Assembly: GCA_034678485.1 (NCBI GenBank)
Contig: JAXDBU010000140.1
Location: 1 to 64,000 of the forward strand
DNA: 64,000 nucleotides
Reading direction: 5' to 3'
Origin: PLanc-01 sp034678485
GTDB taxonomy: Bacteria; Planctomycetota; Phycisphaerae; Sedimentisphaerales; Anaerobacaceae
A program made the translations under genes and the position numbers. Below the pieces are notes generated by a model. It searched no databases, was not told where the DNA came from, and saw nothing but the letters and a program-made list of their open reading frames with translations. How positions within the stretch are numbered: the stretch's first letter is position 1; each line of letters opens with the position of its first letter. Of the stretch, positions 8,978 to 17,536 are shown in pieces.

Positions 8978-9409
8978 ATGAAGAGCTTTATGGCTAAGCC
9001 GGGTCAGGTAGAGCAGAAGTGGCTGTTGGTGGACGCCGACGGGGCCGTCCTCGGTCGGATCGCCACGAAGCTGGCCATGATTCTGATGGGCAAGAACAAG
9101 CCGACGTACACGCCCCACGTGGACATGGGCGATTTCGTCGTGGTGGTCAACGCCGAGAAGGTCCGGCTCACCGGAACTAAGGCTGATTTCAAGACTTACG
9201 AGTCGTACAGCGGGTATCCGAGCGGGCACAAGTACACCAGCTACGCCAGGATGATGGAGCGAAAACCTGAGAAGGTCATTGAGACGGCTGTCCGCAAGAT
9301 GCTCCCGAAGACCCAGATGGGCCGCAAGGCGTTGAGCCGGCTCAAGATCTTCTGTGGTCCCGAGCACGAGCATCAGGCCCAGCAACCCCAGAGAGTGCAA
9401 CTGTTCTAA
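8978..9409 (+). CDS. rplM: 50S ribosomal protein L13
   Basis: A 143-residue L13 homologue: KWLLVDADGAVLGRIATKLAMILMGKNKPTYTPHVDMGDFVVVVNAEKV is the typical N-terminal half and YARMMERKPEKVIETAVRKMLPK the C-terminal helix region. It binds 23S rRNA early in large-subunit assembly. The ATG at 8978 is used, with only a weak purine run upstream; another in-frame ATG lies at 8990. rpsI follows after 21 bases, the standard rplM-rpsI operon. Confidence 0.96.
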   Translation: MKSFMAKPGQVEQKWLLVDADGAVLGRIATKLAMILMGKNKPTYTPHVDMGDFVVVVNAEKVRLTGTKADFKTYESYSGYPSGHKYTSYARMMERKPEKVIETAVRKMLPKTQMGRKALSRLKIFCGPEHEHQAQQPQRVQLF

Positions 9410-9430
9410 TCGAACTGGAATCAAGAAGCC

Positions 9431-9922
9431 ATGACAGAGAACAAACCGGAAAACATGACTGTCGAATCCGCCGCCCGGCCCCAGGCCGTCGAGCCCAAGC
9501 CCGCGATCGGGCCCGGGAATTCGGGCAAGGCCAAGTACGGGTACTGGTGGGGAACCGGACGGCGCAAGACCTCCGTCGCTCGCGTGCGTATCCGACCAGG
9601 TGACGGAAAACTCATGGTCAACAAGCGAGATCTGGACGACTACTTCAAGAGGGATCAGGATCGCAAGGCCGTCGTCGCTCCGTTGAAGCTCCTGCACGCC
9701 GAAAAGGCGTTCGATGTCTTTGTCAACGTCCGAGGCGGCGGCATCACAGGTCAGGCGGGAGCCGCTCTGCTGGGTGTCGCCAGGGCCCTCAAGAGCTACG
9801 ACGAAAACTACACCACGGCGCTGAGGGATAACGGACTGCTCACTCGCGACCCGAGAATGGTCGAGAGGAAAAAGCCCGGCCAGGCGGGGGCAAGGCGGAG
9901 ATTCCAGTTCTCGAAACGTTAA
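9431..9922 (+). CDS. rpsI: 30S ribosomal protein S9
   Basis: A 163-residue S9 with a roughly 35-residue N-terminal extension rich in Pro, Ala and Glu before the conserved GYWWGTGRRKTSVARVRI start. GGGITGQAGAALLGVARAL and the C-terminal RRRFQFSKR tail, which reaches the P-site tRNA, are present. It is the second gene of the rplM operon and is closed by a terminator. Confidence 0.96.
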   Translation: MTENKPENMTVESAARPQAVEPKPAIGPGNSGKAKYGYWWGTGRRKTSVARVRIRPGDGKLMVNKRDLDDYFKRDQDRKAVVAPLKLLHAEKAFDVFVNVRGGGITGQAGAALLGVARALKSYDENYTTALRDNGLLTRDPRMVERKKPGQAGARRRFQFSKR

Positions 9923-9947
9923 TTCGAAAGAAAGCCAACTGGATAAC

Positions 9948-9986
9948 GACAGCCGCCGAGAGACGATCTTCGCGGCTGTTTTTTTA
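9948..9986 (+). terminator. Terminator of rplM-rpsI
   Basis: ACAGCCGC (9949-9956) pairs with GCGGCTGT (9972-9979), followed by an uninterrupted T run to 9985. Confidence 0.85.
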
Positions 9987-10062
9987 TCACTTCTGGAAAA
10001 TGAGAGATCAGGCATGCTCTCCCGTTTTCCAGAAGCATAGGGGTCTTTTCACAGGAGCATAC

Positions 10063-11073
10063 ATGGTACGCGTTGCGATCATCGGAGCCAGTGGATACAC
10101 CGGCGCAGAGTCGATTCGAATCCTCCTGCGGCACAGCGGGGCCAAACTGACCTACCTGACCGCCCTGCCGGAAGAGTGCGGCCCGGCCGAGGAGGTCTTT
10201 CCCGAATTTCGCGGGCGGTGTACACTGCCCATCGAGCCGCTGAACCTGGAGAAGCTCTCGGAGCAGGCGGACGTGGCTTTGTGCTGCCTGCCGCACAAGG
10301 TCTCGATGCAGTTCGTGCCCGAGCTGCTCAGCGCGGGCGTCAAGGTGGTCGATTTCAGCGCCGACTACCGGATCAAAGATGTCACGGTCTACGAGAAGTA
10401 CTACAGCGTCGTGCACACCGACGCGACGCACCTGGACGAGGCGGTCTACGGGCTGCCCGAGCTGTTCCGCAAGAAGATCAAGAAGGCCCGGCTGATTGCC
10501 AACCCCGGCTGTTTCCCGACCGGGGCGACGCTGGCCTTGGCGCCCCTGCTGAAAAAGGGGATCATCGACCTCGATTCCATCATCGTCAACTCCGTGACGG
10601 GCGCCTCCGGAGCCGGCAAGAACCCCTCCGTCAAATTCCACTTCCCGAACATGAACGAGAACATTTTCGCGTACGGGATCGGGACGCATCGTCACATGCC
10701 GGAGATGGAGCAGATCGCCTCCGAGATCGCGGGCTCGCCGGTGCAGATCCTCTTTCAGCCGCACGTCGGACCCTTCGACCGAGGCATTCTCTCGACAGTC
10801 TACTGCCAGCCGAAAAAGGGCGTGAAAGCCGAGCAGCTTCTGCCCCTGTACAATGACTTCTACAAGGGCGAACCGTTCGTACAGGTCCGCAAGACCGCCC
10901 CGGCGGTGAAGGACATCTGCGCGACGAACTACTGCCACATCTTCCCGGCCTTGGTCAAAGGTCGGATCGTGGTCTTCTCCGTGATCGACAACCTGACAAA
11001 GGGCGCCTCCGGCCAAGCCATCCAGAACATGAACATCCTCTTCGGCCTGCGGGAGACCATGGGGCTCGAGTGA
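10063..11073 (+). CDS. argC: N-acetyl-gamma-glutamyl-phosphate reductase
   Basis: A 336-residue enzyme of arginine biosynthesis that reduces N-acetylglutamyl phosphate to the semialdehyde with NADPH. GASGYTGAE (residues 8-16) is the nucleotide-binding start, and Cys150 in ANPGCFPTGATLAL is the catalytic nucleophile; HRHMPEM supplies the active-site His. The ATG at 10063 follows AGGAG. The frame stays open to 10000 but that segment overlaps the preceding terminator. An AhpD-like gene and a nitrilase-family gene follow closely. argJ lies 1.7 kb downstream, separated by a HEPN/MNT remnant. Confidence 0.95.
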   Translation: MVRVAIIGASGYTGAESIRILLRHSGAKLTYLTALPEECGPAEEVFPEFRGRCTLPIEPLNLEKLSEQADVALCCLPHKVSMQFVPELLSAGVKVVDFSADYRIKDVTVYEKYYSVVHTDATHLDEAVYGLPELFRKKIKKARLIANPGCFPTGATLALAPLLKKGIIDLDSIIVNSVTGASGAGKNPSVKFHFPNMNENIFAYGIGTHRHMPEMEQIASEIAGSPVQILFQPHVGPFDRGILSTVYCQPKKGVKAEQLLPLYNDFYKGEPFVQVRKTAPAVKDICATNYCHIFPALVKGRIVVFSVIDNLTKGASGQAIQNMNILFGLRETMGLE

Positions 11074-11093
11074 CCGGGCGCCAGAGGACTGCC

Positions 11094-11435
11094 ATGGGCA
11101 AGATCGAGGAAATCTGCCGCAAGAGAAAGCAGGCCCACCAGAAGCTGCTGGCCCTGGACTCGAAGGTCTATCGCGCCTTTCTCGACATGGAGGCCGCCGC
11201 CTACGGCGACGGCGCGCTGCCGAAGAAAGCCAAGGAGCTGATCGCCGTCGGCATCTCGGTCGTGATGGACTGCGAGTCGTGCATGCAGTGGCACATCGAG
11301 CAGGCCGCCAAGGCGGGCGCCACCCGTCGGGAGGTCCTGGAGGCCGTCGAAGTGGGGATCGAGATGGGCGGCGGGCGGGCCAGCGTCTCCGCTCGGTTCG
11401 CCCTGGAAGTGATGGAGAGCGTCTTCGCGGACTGA
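11094..11435 (+). CDS. Carboxymuconolactone decarboxylase/AhpD-family protein
   Basis: A 113-residue all-helical protein with the AhpD-type redox motif C60-E-S-C63 and His67, followed by AGATRREVLEAVEVGIEMGGG. Family members are peroxidase-linked disulfide reductases or small decarboxylases. The ATG at 11094 has AGAGGA upstream; a GTG at 11070 that overlaps the end of argC is also possible. It sits 20 bases after argC and 4 bases before the nitrilase-family gene, so the three are probably co-transcribed. A metabolic link to arginine synthesis is not evident. Confidence 0.85.
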   Translation: MGKIEEICRKRKQAHQKLLALDSKVYRAFLDMEAAAYGDGALPKKAKELIAVGISVVMDCESCMQWHIEQAAKAGATRREVLEAVEVGIEMGGGRASVSARFALEVMESVFAD

Positions 11436-11439
11436 TGGC

Positions 11440-12294
11440 ATGACCAGAAACGGCACCATCCAAGTGGCGACCTGCCAGTTCGCAGTCAGCGAGTCGGTGC
11501 GTCGAAACGCCCGTGCCATCCGGCGGTTCCTCGCGGAAGCCAAGCAGGCGAAGGCCGAGATCGTCCATTTTTCGGAGTGCGCCTTGAGCGGATACGCCGG
11601 CGCCGATTTCAACTCATTCGAAGGCTACGACTGGAACCTGCTGAAAGACGAGACGCTCGGGATCATGGCCCTGGCGGGCGAGCTGGGTCTGTGGGTCGTC
11701 CTGGGCAGCACGCACCCGCTGACGGAGCCCAACTGGCCGCACAACTGCCTGTACCTGGTCAGTCCCGAGGGCAAGATTGTGGATCGCTACGACAAGCGGT
11801 TCTGCACGCCGGGCGACCTGGAGCACTTCACACCGGGAGACCGGTTCGTCACGTTCACGCTCAACGAGGTCAAGTGCGCCCTGCTGATCTGCTTCGACCT
11901 GCGCTTCCCCGAGCTCTACCGCGAGTTGTATAACCTGGGAGTGCAGTGCGTCTTCCAGTCGTTCTACAACGCCCGGCAGCGCGGCACGAGCGTTCACACG
12001 CACATCATGCGTCAGACGATGCAGTGCCATGCGGCGACGAACCAGTTCTGGGTGAGCATGACGAACTCGTGCGGGCGCTACTCGCCGTACCCGTCGTGCT
12101 TCATCCAGCCTGACGGCGCGATCGCTCAGCAATTGAGGCTCAACCGGTCGGGCATGATGGTCAACACCGTGGACCTGAACCGGAACTTCTACGACCCGAT
12201 GGTGGGCTTCCGCGAAATGGCCCTGGCCGGCCGGCTCACCAACGGCCCCGGCGCCCTCGACGACCCAAGATCGAGGAATGTGACAGCCCTTTAA
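11440..12294 (+). CDS. Nitrilase-superfamily amidohydrolase
   Basis: A 284-residue carbon-nitrogen hydrolase. The catalytic triad is visible as Glu46 (HFSECALSGY), Lys119 (RYDKRFCTPGD) and Cys151 (LLICFDLRFPELYR). Members cleave amides, carbamoyl amines or nitriles; the substrate cannot be told from sequence. Its place behind argC could suggest a carbamoyl- or amide-bearing nitrogen compound, which is inference. The start ATG overlaps nothing and lies 4 bases after the AhpD-like gene. Confidence 0.88.
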   Translation: MTRNGTIQVATCQFAVSESVRRNARAIRRFLAEAKQAKAEIVHFSECALSGYAGADFNSFEGYDWNLLKDETLGIMALAGELGLWVVLGSTHPLTEPNWPHNCLYLVSPEGKIVDRYDKRFCTPGDLEHFTPGDRFVTFTLNEVKCALLICFDLRFPELYRELYNLGVQCVFQSFYNARQRGTSVHTHIMRQTMQCHAATNQFWVSMTNSCGRYSPYPSCFIQPDGAIAQQLRLNRSGMMVNTVDLNRNFYDPMVGFREMALAGRLTNGPGALDDPRSRNVTAL

Positions 12295-12340
12295 CCCCTG
12301 ATCGTATCCTGCCACAAAACGCTTGTGCGGCAGTTGCTCT

Positions 12341-12469
12341 CAGGGCTATCATTACCCCGATGTGGCCGCAGGTGCCCCAGCGGAATTGTATGACGACAAG
12401 ATCGCAGAACGCCATTTCACGACGGCCCAGGAGGTTCTCGAATGGGTGCGAGAACAGATTCGCGAATAG
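12341..12469 (+). pseudogene. C-terminal remnant of a HEPN-domain toxin
   Basis: The frame ending at the TAG at 12467-12469 reads GYHYPDVAAGAPAELYDDK and then IAERHFTTAQEVLEWVREQIRE, the usual last helix of small HEPN proteins. Nothing recognisable as the first two thirds of a HEPN domain, and no start codon, is found between it and the end of the nitrilase gene at 12294, so the gene is truncated at its 5' end. It overlaps the start of the MNT gene by 28 bases, as in intact HEPN-MNT pairs. Family recognition is by motif only. Confidence 0.6.
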
Positions 12470-12756
12470 AAGACTTTGTGCAAAGAGTGCGCGAGAAATA
12501 CAGGATCACCCAGGCTATTTTCTTCGGCAGTCGGGCGAGAGGTGATCACCTGGCAGACAGCGACTACGACATCATTCTCGTTTCTCCCGACTTTCAAGGG
12601 GTGTTCTTCAGCCAACGTTCCGCGTTGATGTACGACTTCTGGAAGCATTGGCCCCTTGAAATCGAGCCGCTTTGCTACACTCCCGGAGAATTCGAGACCA
12701 AGAAGCAACAAATCGGCATCGTCAACGAGGCCGTCAGAGAGGGCATCATTCTGTAG
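12442..12756 (+). CDS. MNT-type nucleotidyltransferase (HEPN partner)
   Basis: A 104-residue minimal nucleotidyltransferase: FFGSRARGDHLADSDYDIILVS at residues 27-48 gives the GS...DxD metal-binding site of the pol-beta superfamily. In complete systems this protein is the antitoxin of a HEPN RNase and can AMPylate it. Here the upstream HEPN gene is only a remnant, so the antitoxin is an orphan. The ATG at 12442 lies inside the HEPN remnant. argJ follows 28 bases downstream. Confidence 0.85.
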   Translation: MGARTDSRIEDFVQRVREKYRITQAIFFGSRARGDHLADSDYDIILVSPDFQGVFFSQRSALMYDFWKHWPLEIEPLCYTPGEFETKKQQIGIVNEAVREGIIL

Positions 12757-12784
12757 GATCATCCCAGAACCATTGGAGAACGAT

Positions 12785-13987
12785 ATGACGAATGGAACGG
12801 TAACGGGGCCGCAGGGGTTCCTGGCGGCGGGTTTGGCTTCGGGCGTGAAGGTGTCGGGTAAGCCCGATCTGGGGTTGCTTGTCTGCCCGACCGGGGCGGT
12901 CGCAGCCGCTGTATTCACCACAAACACGATCACCTCGGCGGCCGTCCAGGTCAGCCGGGAGCACCTGCAGAGCCGAAAGACCTACGCGGTTGTGGTCAAC
13001 TCGGGCAACGCCAACGCCTGCACAGGCAAGCTCGGCCTGGCCAACGCGCGTAAGATGTGTGCCCAAACCGCCAAGCTGCTGGGCGTCGAACCCGAGGAGG
13101 TGCTCGTCGCGTCGACCGGGATCATCGGGCACCAGTTGCCCATGGAGAAGGTGACCGCGGGGATCGACCAGGCGGCCCCCCTGCTGTCGGGCTCGACCGA
13201 GGCCGGACTGGCCTTCGCACACGCGATCATGACGACCGACACGCGGTGCAAGCAGGCCTATCGGGAGGTCAAGCTCTCCCGTACGATCGCGAGGATCGCT
13301 GGCACCGTCAAAGGGGCCGGCATGATCGGGCCCAACATGGCGACCACCCTGCTGTTCATCACGACCGACGTCGCCATCAGCAAGGCGATGCTGAGCAAGG
13401 CCTTCACCCAGGCTATCGGTGGCTCGCTCAATCGTCTGACCGTGGACGGCCACCAGAGCACCAACGACACCGGGATACTCTTAGCCTCCGGGCTGGCAGG
13501 AAACCAGCGGATTACCGGACCCTGCGCGAGCTACCGCAAATTCGCGGCGGCCCTGACGGACCTGTGCACCGACCTGGTCCGGCAGATGGCGCTCGACGCA
13601 GAGGGCGCGACGCGGATGTTCCAGGTGGTCGTCAAAGGAGCTGCGAGCACGGCGGAAGCGACGAAGGCCGCCCGCGCCGTCGCGGATTACCCTCTCTTCA
13701 AGTGCGCCGTCAACGGCGGCGACCCGAACTGGGGTCGGATCATCTGCGCGGTGGGCTCTTCCGGCGTGAGACTCAAGCCCGAGAAGCTCTCGTGCAAGCT
13801 CGACGACCTGTACGTCTTCCGCAACGGAGCGCCCAGCGATTTCGACCCGAAGGAGGCATCCCAGATCATCTCCCAGCGTCAGTTCGTCATCACCGTGGAC
13901 CTGGGCGTCGGTCGAGCCGACGACTTCTATTACGGCTGCGACCTGAGCACCGAGTACGTCCACATCAACGCGGATTACCACACGTAG
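12785..13987 (+). CDS. argJ: Bifunctional glutamate N-acetyltransferase/ornithine acetyltransferase
   Basis: A 400-residue ArgJ that moves acetyl groups from N-acetylornithine to glutamate, recycling the acetyl of the arginine pathway. The self-cleavage site is in KGAGMIGPNMATTLLF, where the Thr after Ala is the nucleophile created by autoproteolysis into alpha and beta chains; the usual MATML is MATTL here. NGGDPNWGRI and the C-terminal segment with YVHINADY are also typical. The ATG at 12785 follows GGAGA; the in-frame extension to 12656 overlaps the MNT gene. Confidence 0.95.
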   Translation: MTNGTVTGPQGFLAAGLASGVKVSGKPDLGLLVCPTGAVAAAVFTTNTITSAAVQVSREHLQSRKTYAVVVNSGNANACTGKLGLANARKMCAQTAKLLGVEPEEVLVASTGIIGHQLPMEKVTAGIDQAAPLLSGSTEAGLAFAHAIMTTDTRCKQAYREVKLSRTIARIAGTVKGAGMIGPNMATTLLFITTDVAISKAMLSKAFTQAIGGSLNRLTVDGHQSTNDTGILLASGLAGNQRITGPCASYRKFAAALTDLCTDLVRQMALDAEGATRMFQVVVKGAASTAEATKAARAVADYPLFKCAVNGGDPNWGRIICAVGSSGVRLKPEKLSCKLDDLYVFRNGAPSDFDPKEASQIISQRQFVITVDLGVGRADDFYYGCDLSTEYVHINADYHT

Positions 13988-14075
13988 CGCCGAGGTTGCT
14001 TCCGCAAGCGACCGGCACACTCGAGACCCAGCAGGTTGCCGGGGGTGAATTCCTCGCGGATTCGACGGAAAACTG

Positions 14076-14103
14076 TTGAAAACCCGCTTTCTTCCTGTAC
14101 ACT
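14076..14103 (+). promoter_or_regulatory. Promoter of hppA
   Basis: TTGAAA (14076-14081), a 16-base spacer and TACACT (14098-14103), about 60 bases before the hppA start. Confidence 0.5.
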
Positions 14104-14161
14104 GCGTGGATTCTGTACGGGTATCTGAGCCGAAATAGGTCTATTCGAAAGGAGCCTACAA

Positions 14162-16606
14162 GTGAGTGCGTTGAAAAGGATTCTGGGAATATCGGTGCCG
14201 GTTCTGGCCCTCAGCGCCGTGGCGGGCGCTGCCGAAGCCGCCGGAGGCCCCATCGATGCCGAGACGGCATCGGGTACAACGCTGTTCTGGTGGATCGCGC
14301 CGATTTCGGCGATGTGTGCCCTGGGATTTGCCTTCTACTTCTACAAGAAGATGATCGAGGCGCCGGCAGGTACCGAGAAGATGGTCGAGATCGCACAGTA
14401 CGTGCGGGAAGGCGCCTATGCCTACCTGCGACGTCAGTACGGCGTGGTCGCAATCGTGTTCGCGGTGCTCGTCGCCCTCTTCGCCTTCCTGGCGTATAAA
14501 GGCATCCAGAACCCGTTTGTCCCTGTGGCGTTTCTCACCGGCGGCTTCTTCAGCGGCCTGTGCGGATTCCTGGGGATGAAGACGGCGACCGCCGCCTCCT
14601 CTCGAACCGCCCAAGGCGCCACCAAGAGCCTCAACAGCGGCCTCCAGGTCGCCTTCCGATCCGGCGCCGTCATGGGCCTGGTGGTCGTCGGCTTCGGCCT
14701 GCTGGATATCTCGCTGTGGTATCTCATCCTGGACAAGCTCGTCTACACCCCCGAGCACATGAAAAACGGCTTGACGCTCTTCGGCCTGACCCTCGTTCAC
14801 CCGGGCATGGACCCGCAACGAATGCTCGTCGAGATTACCACGACGATGATCACCTTCGGCATGGGCGCCTCGACGCAGGCCCTCTTTGCTCGTGTCGGCG
14901 GCGGCATCTACACCAAGTCCGCGGACGTCGGCGCCGACCTCGTCGGCAAGGTCGAAGCCGGCATTCCCGAGGACGACCCGCGCAACCCCGCGACCATCGC
15001 GGACAACGTGGGCGACAACGTCGGCGACGTGGCCGGCATGGGCGCCGACCTGTACGAGAGCTATTGCGGCTCGATTCTCGCAACCGCGGCCCTCGGCGCC
15101 GCCCTGCCGCTGAGCGCCGTTCGGGAAAGCGGCATGGACCCGTTGAAGGCCGTGCTCGCCCCGATGATCGTCGCAGGCATCGGCATCTTCCTGTCGATCG
15201 CCGGCGTGTTCATGGTCCGCTGCAAGGAGGACGCCAGCCAGAAGAACCTGCTTCGTGCCCTCCTGCTCGGAACGCTGGGCAGCTCCGTCCTGATCCTGAT
15301 TGTGCTCGCCGGCCTGGCGATGACGGACTGGATCAGTTGGGGCATCTTCGGCTCGGTGGTCTCCGGTCTGGTTGCCGGCGTTCTGATCGGCCAGTTTACA
15401 GAGTACTACACCTCGGATGAATACAAGCCGACCAAGGGCATTGCGAATCAGGCCAGAATGGGTCCGGCGACCGCCATCATCGATGGTTTCGCCAACGGCA
15501 TGTACTCCGCGGGCCTGCCGGTCATCACCATCGTGATCGGCATCCTCTGCGCCTACGGCTTCGCCGGCGGGTTCTCCGACGTGGCGATGGGCCTGTACGG
15601 GATCGGCTTCGCCGCGGTCGGCATGCTCTCGACGCTCGGAATCACGCTGGCGACGGACGCCTATGGTCCCATCGCCGACAACGCCGGCGGCAATGCGGAA
15701 ATGGCCGGTCTGGATCCGGAAGTTCGCAAGCGAACCGACGCGCTGGACGCCCTGGGCAACACCACCGCCGCGACCGGCAAGGGCTTCGCCATCGGCTCGG
15801 CGGCTCTGACCGCCATGGCCCTGCTGGCCGCATACATCGAGGAGATTCGGATCTGGATCGGACGCCTCGCCCAGGAGAGCGCCGACGGCATTTACCACGT
15901 GGGCCAGGTCGCCTTCGCAGCTACCGACGGGATTGCCGGCGCGATCAACGCCAAGACCGCCACGATGGCCGACTTCGTTAAAGCCTACGATCTGACGATC
16001 ATGAATCCGAAACTGATCGGTGGCCTGTTCATCGGCGGCATGATGGCGTTCGTCTTCTGCGCCATGACTATGAAAGCCGTCGGTCGGGCTGCGGGCGCGA
16101 TGGTCGAGGAAGTGCGCCGACAGTTCAAGAGCATCCCGGGCATCATGGAAGGCAAAGGCAAGCCGGACTACGCCCGGTGCGTCTCGATCTCCACGAAGGG
16201 CGCTCAGAGAGAAATGGTTCTGCCCTCGCTGCTGGCGATCATCGTGCCGGTTGTGACCGGCCTGCTCATGGGCGTCTCCGGCGTCATGGGCCTTCTCGTG
16301 GGCGGTCTGACCACCGGATTCGTCCTGGCCATCACGCTCAACAACGCCGGCGGCGCGTGGGACAACGCCAAGAAGTACATCGAGAAGGGCGCTCATGGCG
16401 GCAAGAAGCTGCCCGACGGCACCAAGAACCCGGTCCACGGCGCCGCAGTCATCGGCGACACGGTCGGCGACCCGTTCAAGGACACCTCCGGCCCGAGCCT
16501 GAACATCCTTATCAAGCTCATGTCGATGGTGAGCGTGGTCTTCTCCGGCGTGATCGTAAAGCTCGCGCCGCAGGTCAGCGCCTGGCTCCATCTCGGCAGC
16601 CAGTGA
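14162..16606 (+). CDS. hppA: Membrane pyrophosphatase, K+-dependent type
   Basis: An 814-residue polytopic enzyme that couples pyrophosphate hydrolysis to H+ or Na+ pumping. The catalytic loop DVGADLVGKVEAGIPEDDPRNPATIADNVGDNVGDVAGMGAD spans about residues 259-299; a second acidic loop, VIGDTVGDPFKDTSGPS, is near residue 765. In GNTTAATGKG (about residues 531-540) the position that is Lys in K+-independent pumps is Ala, so this is the K+-dependent class. The start is GTG at 14162 after AAAGGAG. The N-terminus adds a hydrophobic segment that may be cleaved. A terminator-like hairpin follows. Confidence 0.95.
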   Translation: MSALKRILGISVPVLALSAVAGAAEAAGGPIDAETASGTTLFWWIAPISAMCALGFAFYFYKKMIEAPAGTEKMVEIAQYVREGAYAYLRRQYGVVAIVFAVLVALFAFLAYKGIQNPFVPVAFLTGGFFSGLCGFLGMKTATAASSRTAQGATKSLNSGLQVAFRSGAVMGLVVVGFGLLDISLWYLILDKLVYTPEHMKNGLTLFGLTLVHPGMDPQRMLVEITTTMITFGMGASTQALFARVGGGIYTKSADVGADLVGKVEAGIPEDDPRNPATIADNVGDNVGDVAGMGADLYESYCGSILATAALGAALPLSAVRESGMDPLKAVLAPMIVAGIGIFLSIAGVFMVRCKEDASQKNLLRALLLGTLGSSVLILIVLAGLAMTDWISWGIFGSVVSGLVAGVLIGQFTEYYTSDEYKPTKGIANQARMGPATAIIDGFANGMYSAGLPVITIVIGILCAYGFAGGFSDVAMGLYGIGFAAVGMLSTLGITLATDAYGPIADNAGGNAEMAGLDPEVRKRTDALDALGNTTAATGKGFAIGSAALTAMALLAAYIEEIRIWIGRLAQESADGIYHVGQVAFAATDGIAGAINAKTATMADFVKAYDLTIMNPKLIGGLFIGGMMAFVFCAMTMKAVGRAAGAMVEEVRRQFKSIPGIMEGKGKPDYARCVSISTKGAQREMVLPSLLAIIVPVVTGLLMGVSGVMGLLVGGLTTGFVLAITLNNAGGAWDNAKKYIEKGAHGGKKLPDGTKNPVHGAAVIGDTVGDPFKDTSGPSLNILIKLMSMVSVVFSGVIVKLAPQVSAWLHLGSQ

Positions 16607-16660
16607 CCGAGACCCCGGCAGGCAACGGTTGACGCTGCCCGCTGGCGACTGTACTCTAAT

Positions 16661-16694
16661 AAGGGTGGTCCGCGTTGGGCCACCCTTCTCTTTT
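16661..16694 (+). terminator. Terminator of hppA
   Basis: AAGGGTGG (16661-16668) pairs with CCACCCTT (16680-16687), followed by CTCTTTT. Confidence 0.7.
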
Positions 16695-16726
16695 ATGGTG
16701 AATCTCTGGAATAAGGTGAAAAACGA

Positions 16727-17089
16727 TTGGCGAGAAGAAAACCGAATAAGCAGGCGAAGGACTTCGCCCTCGCGGCGGCAAAGATCGCCCAAGAACGGCA
16801 TTGTAGCGACATCGTGGTGCTGGACCTGCGGGGTCTGTCGCCCGCGACCGACTACTTTGTGATTGCCACAGGCACGAGCGAGCGACAGATGCGAACCGTC
16901 GCCGACGAGTGCTCCCAGGCCGGACGGGAACAGGGCATTAGCCGGTTCGGACGGGCAGGCTACGAACAGGGCCGATGGATACTCCTCGACTTCGTCGACG
17001 TCGTCGTCCATCTCTTCGACGCCGAGTACCGCGACTTCTACGACCTCGACCACCTCTGGGGCGATGCGGAGAGAGTGAATTATGAATAA
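16727..17089 (+). CDS. rsfS: Ribosome silencing factor RsfS
   Basis: A 120-residue RsfS/DUF143 protein: DIVVLDLRGLSPATDYFVIATGTSERQ and a later WILLDFVDVVVHLFDAEYRDFYDLDHLWGDA are diagnostic. It binds L14 and blocks subunit joining when nutrients are short. The start is a TTG at 16727 with AAGGTG upstream; no ATG or GTG in this frame would keep the conserved N-terminal helix. The gene follows the hppA terminator and precedes a repeat-flanked accessory gene. Confidence 0.92.
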   Translation: MARRKPNKQAKDFALAAAKIAQERHCSDIVVLDLRGLSPATDYFVIATGTSERQMRTVADECSQAGREQGISRFGRAGYEQGRWILLDFVDVVVHLFDAEYRDFYDLDHLWGDAERVNYE

Positions 17090-17092
17090 CTG

Positions 17093-17127
17093 GCCACAGA
17101 GGGCACAGAGATCACAGAGAGAAGAGA
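17093..17127 (+). repeat. CACAGAG repeat, left of GxxExxY gene
   Basis: Three phased units of the type CCACAGAG / GCACAGAG / TCACAGAG, about 9-10 bases apart. Related arrays occur at 17537-17565 (direct), 17599-17629 and 63622-63648 (inverted), and degenerate ones at 24391-24418 and 24588-24626. Confidence 0.75.
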
Positions 17128-17161
17128 AGATGGAATAGAGGGAAAGACATAGACGGCTGGT

Positions 17162-17527
17162 ATGGCGGATGAGTTGACTGAGCGGATCATTGGAGCAGCG
17201 ATGGAAGTCCATAAGGCGCTGGGATCCGGACTTCTGGAGTCCATCTATGAGGAGGCTCTCTGCTACGAGTTCCAGTTGCAGAACATCGCGTACGAGCGTC
17301 AGGTGCCAGCCGACATCGTCTACAAGGACCGCGTCATCAAGGATCAGAGGCTCGACTTGCTTGTGGAGAAGGAGGTCGTCGTCGAGATCAAGTCCATCAG
17401 GCAGACGCCCGGCGTTGTGATCTCGCAGACCATTTCCTATTTGAAGGCCACGAATCTGAAACGCGGACGAATCATCAACTTCGGAGAGAGACGTTTGATC
17501 GATGGCGTCAAGCGCGTCTCAGTATAA
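17162..17527 (+). CDS. GxxExxY protein (PD-(D/E)XK-like)
   Basis: A 121-residue member of the GxxExxY family. The name-giving motif is Gly23-Leu-Leu-Glu26-Ser-Ile-Tyr29; Asp65 and Glu75-Ile-Lys77 form a PD-(D/E)XK nuclease-like core. Its function is unknown. The gene is embedded between CACAGAG repeat arrays, as GxxExxY genes often are, which suggests it travels with them. It separates rsfS from argS. Confidence 0.88.
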   Translation: MADELTERIIGAAMEVHKALGSGLLESIYEEALCYEFQLQNIAYERQVPADIVYKDRVIKDQRLDLLVEKEVVVEIKSIRQTPGVVISQTISYLKATNLKRGRIINFGERRLIDGVKRVSV

Positions 17528-17536
17528 CTGATTTCT

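Noticed and set aside
14156..17212. Very long minus-strand open frame opposite hppA
   Set aside because: It is the antisense of a well-supported membrane pyrophosphatase gene and rsfS; its translation is His/Asp/Arg-rich and unlike any protein. Similar long antisense frames opposite nrdJ, argS, yggS and zwf were dropped for the same reason.
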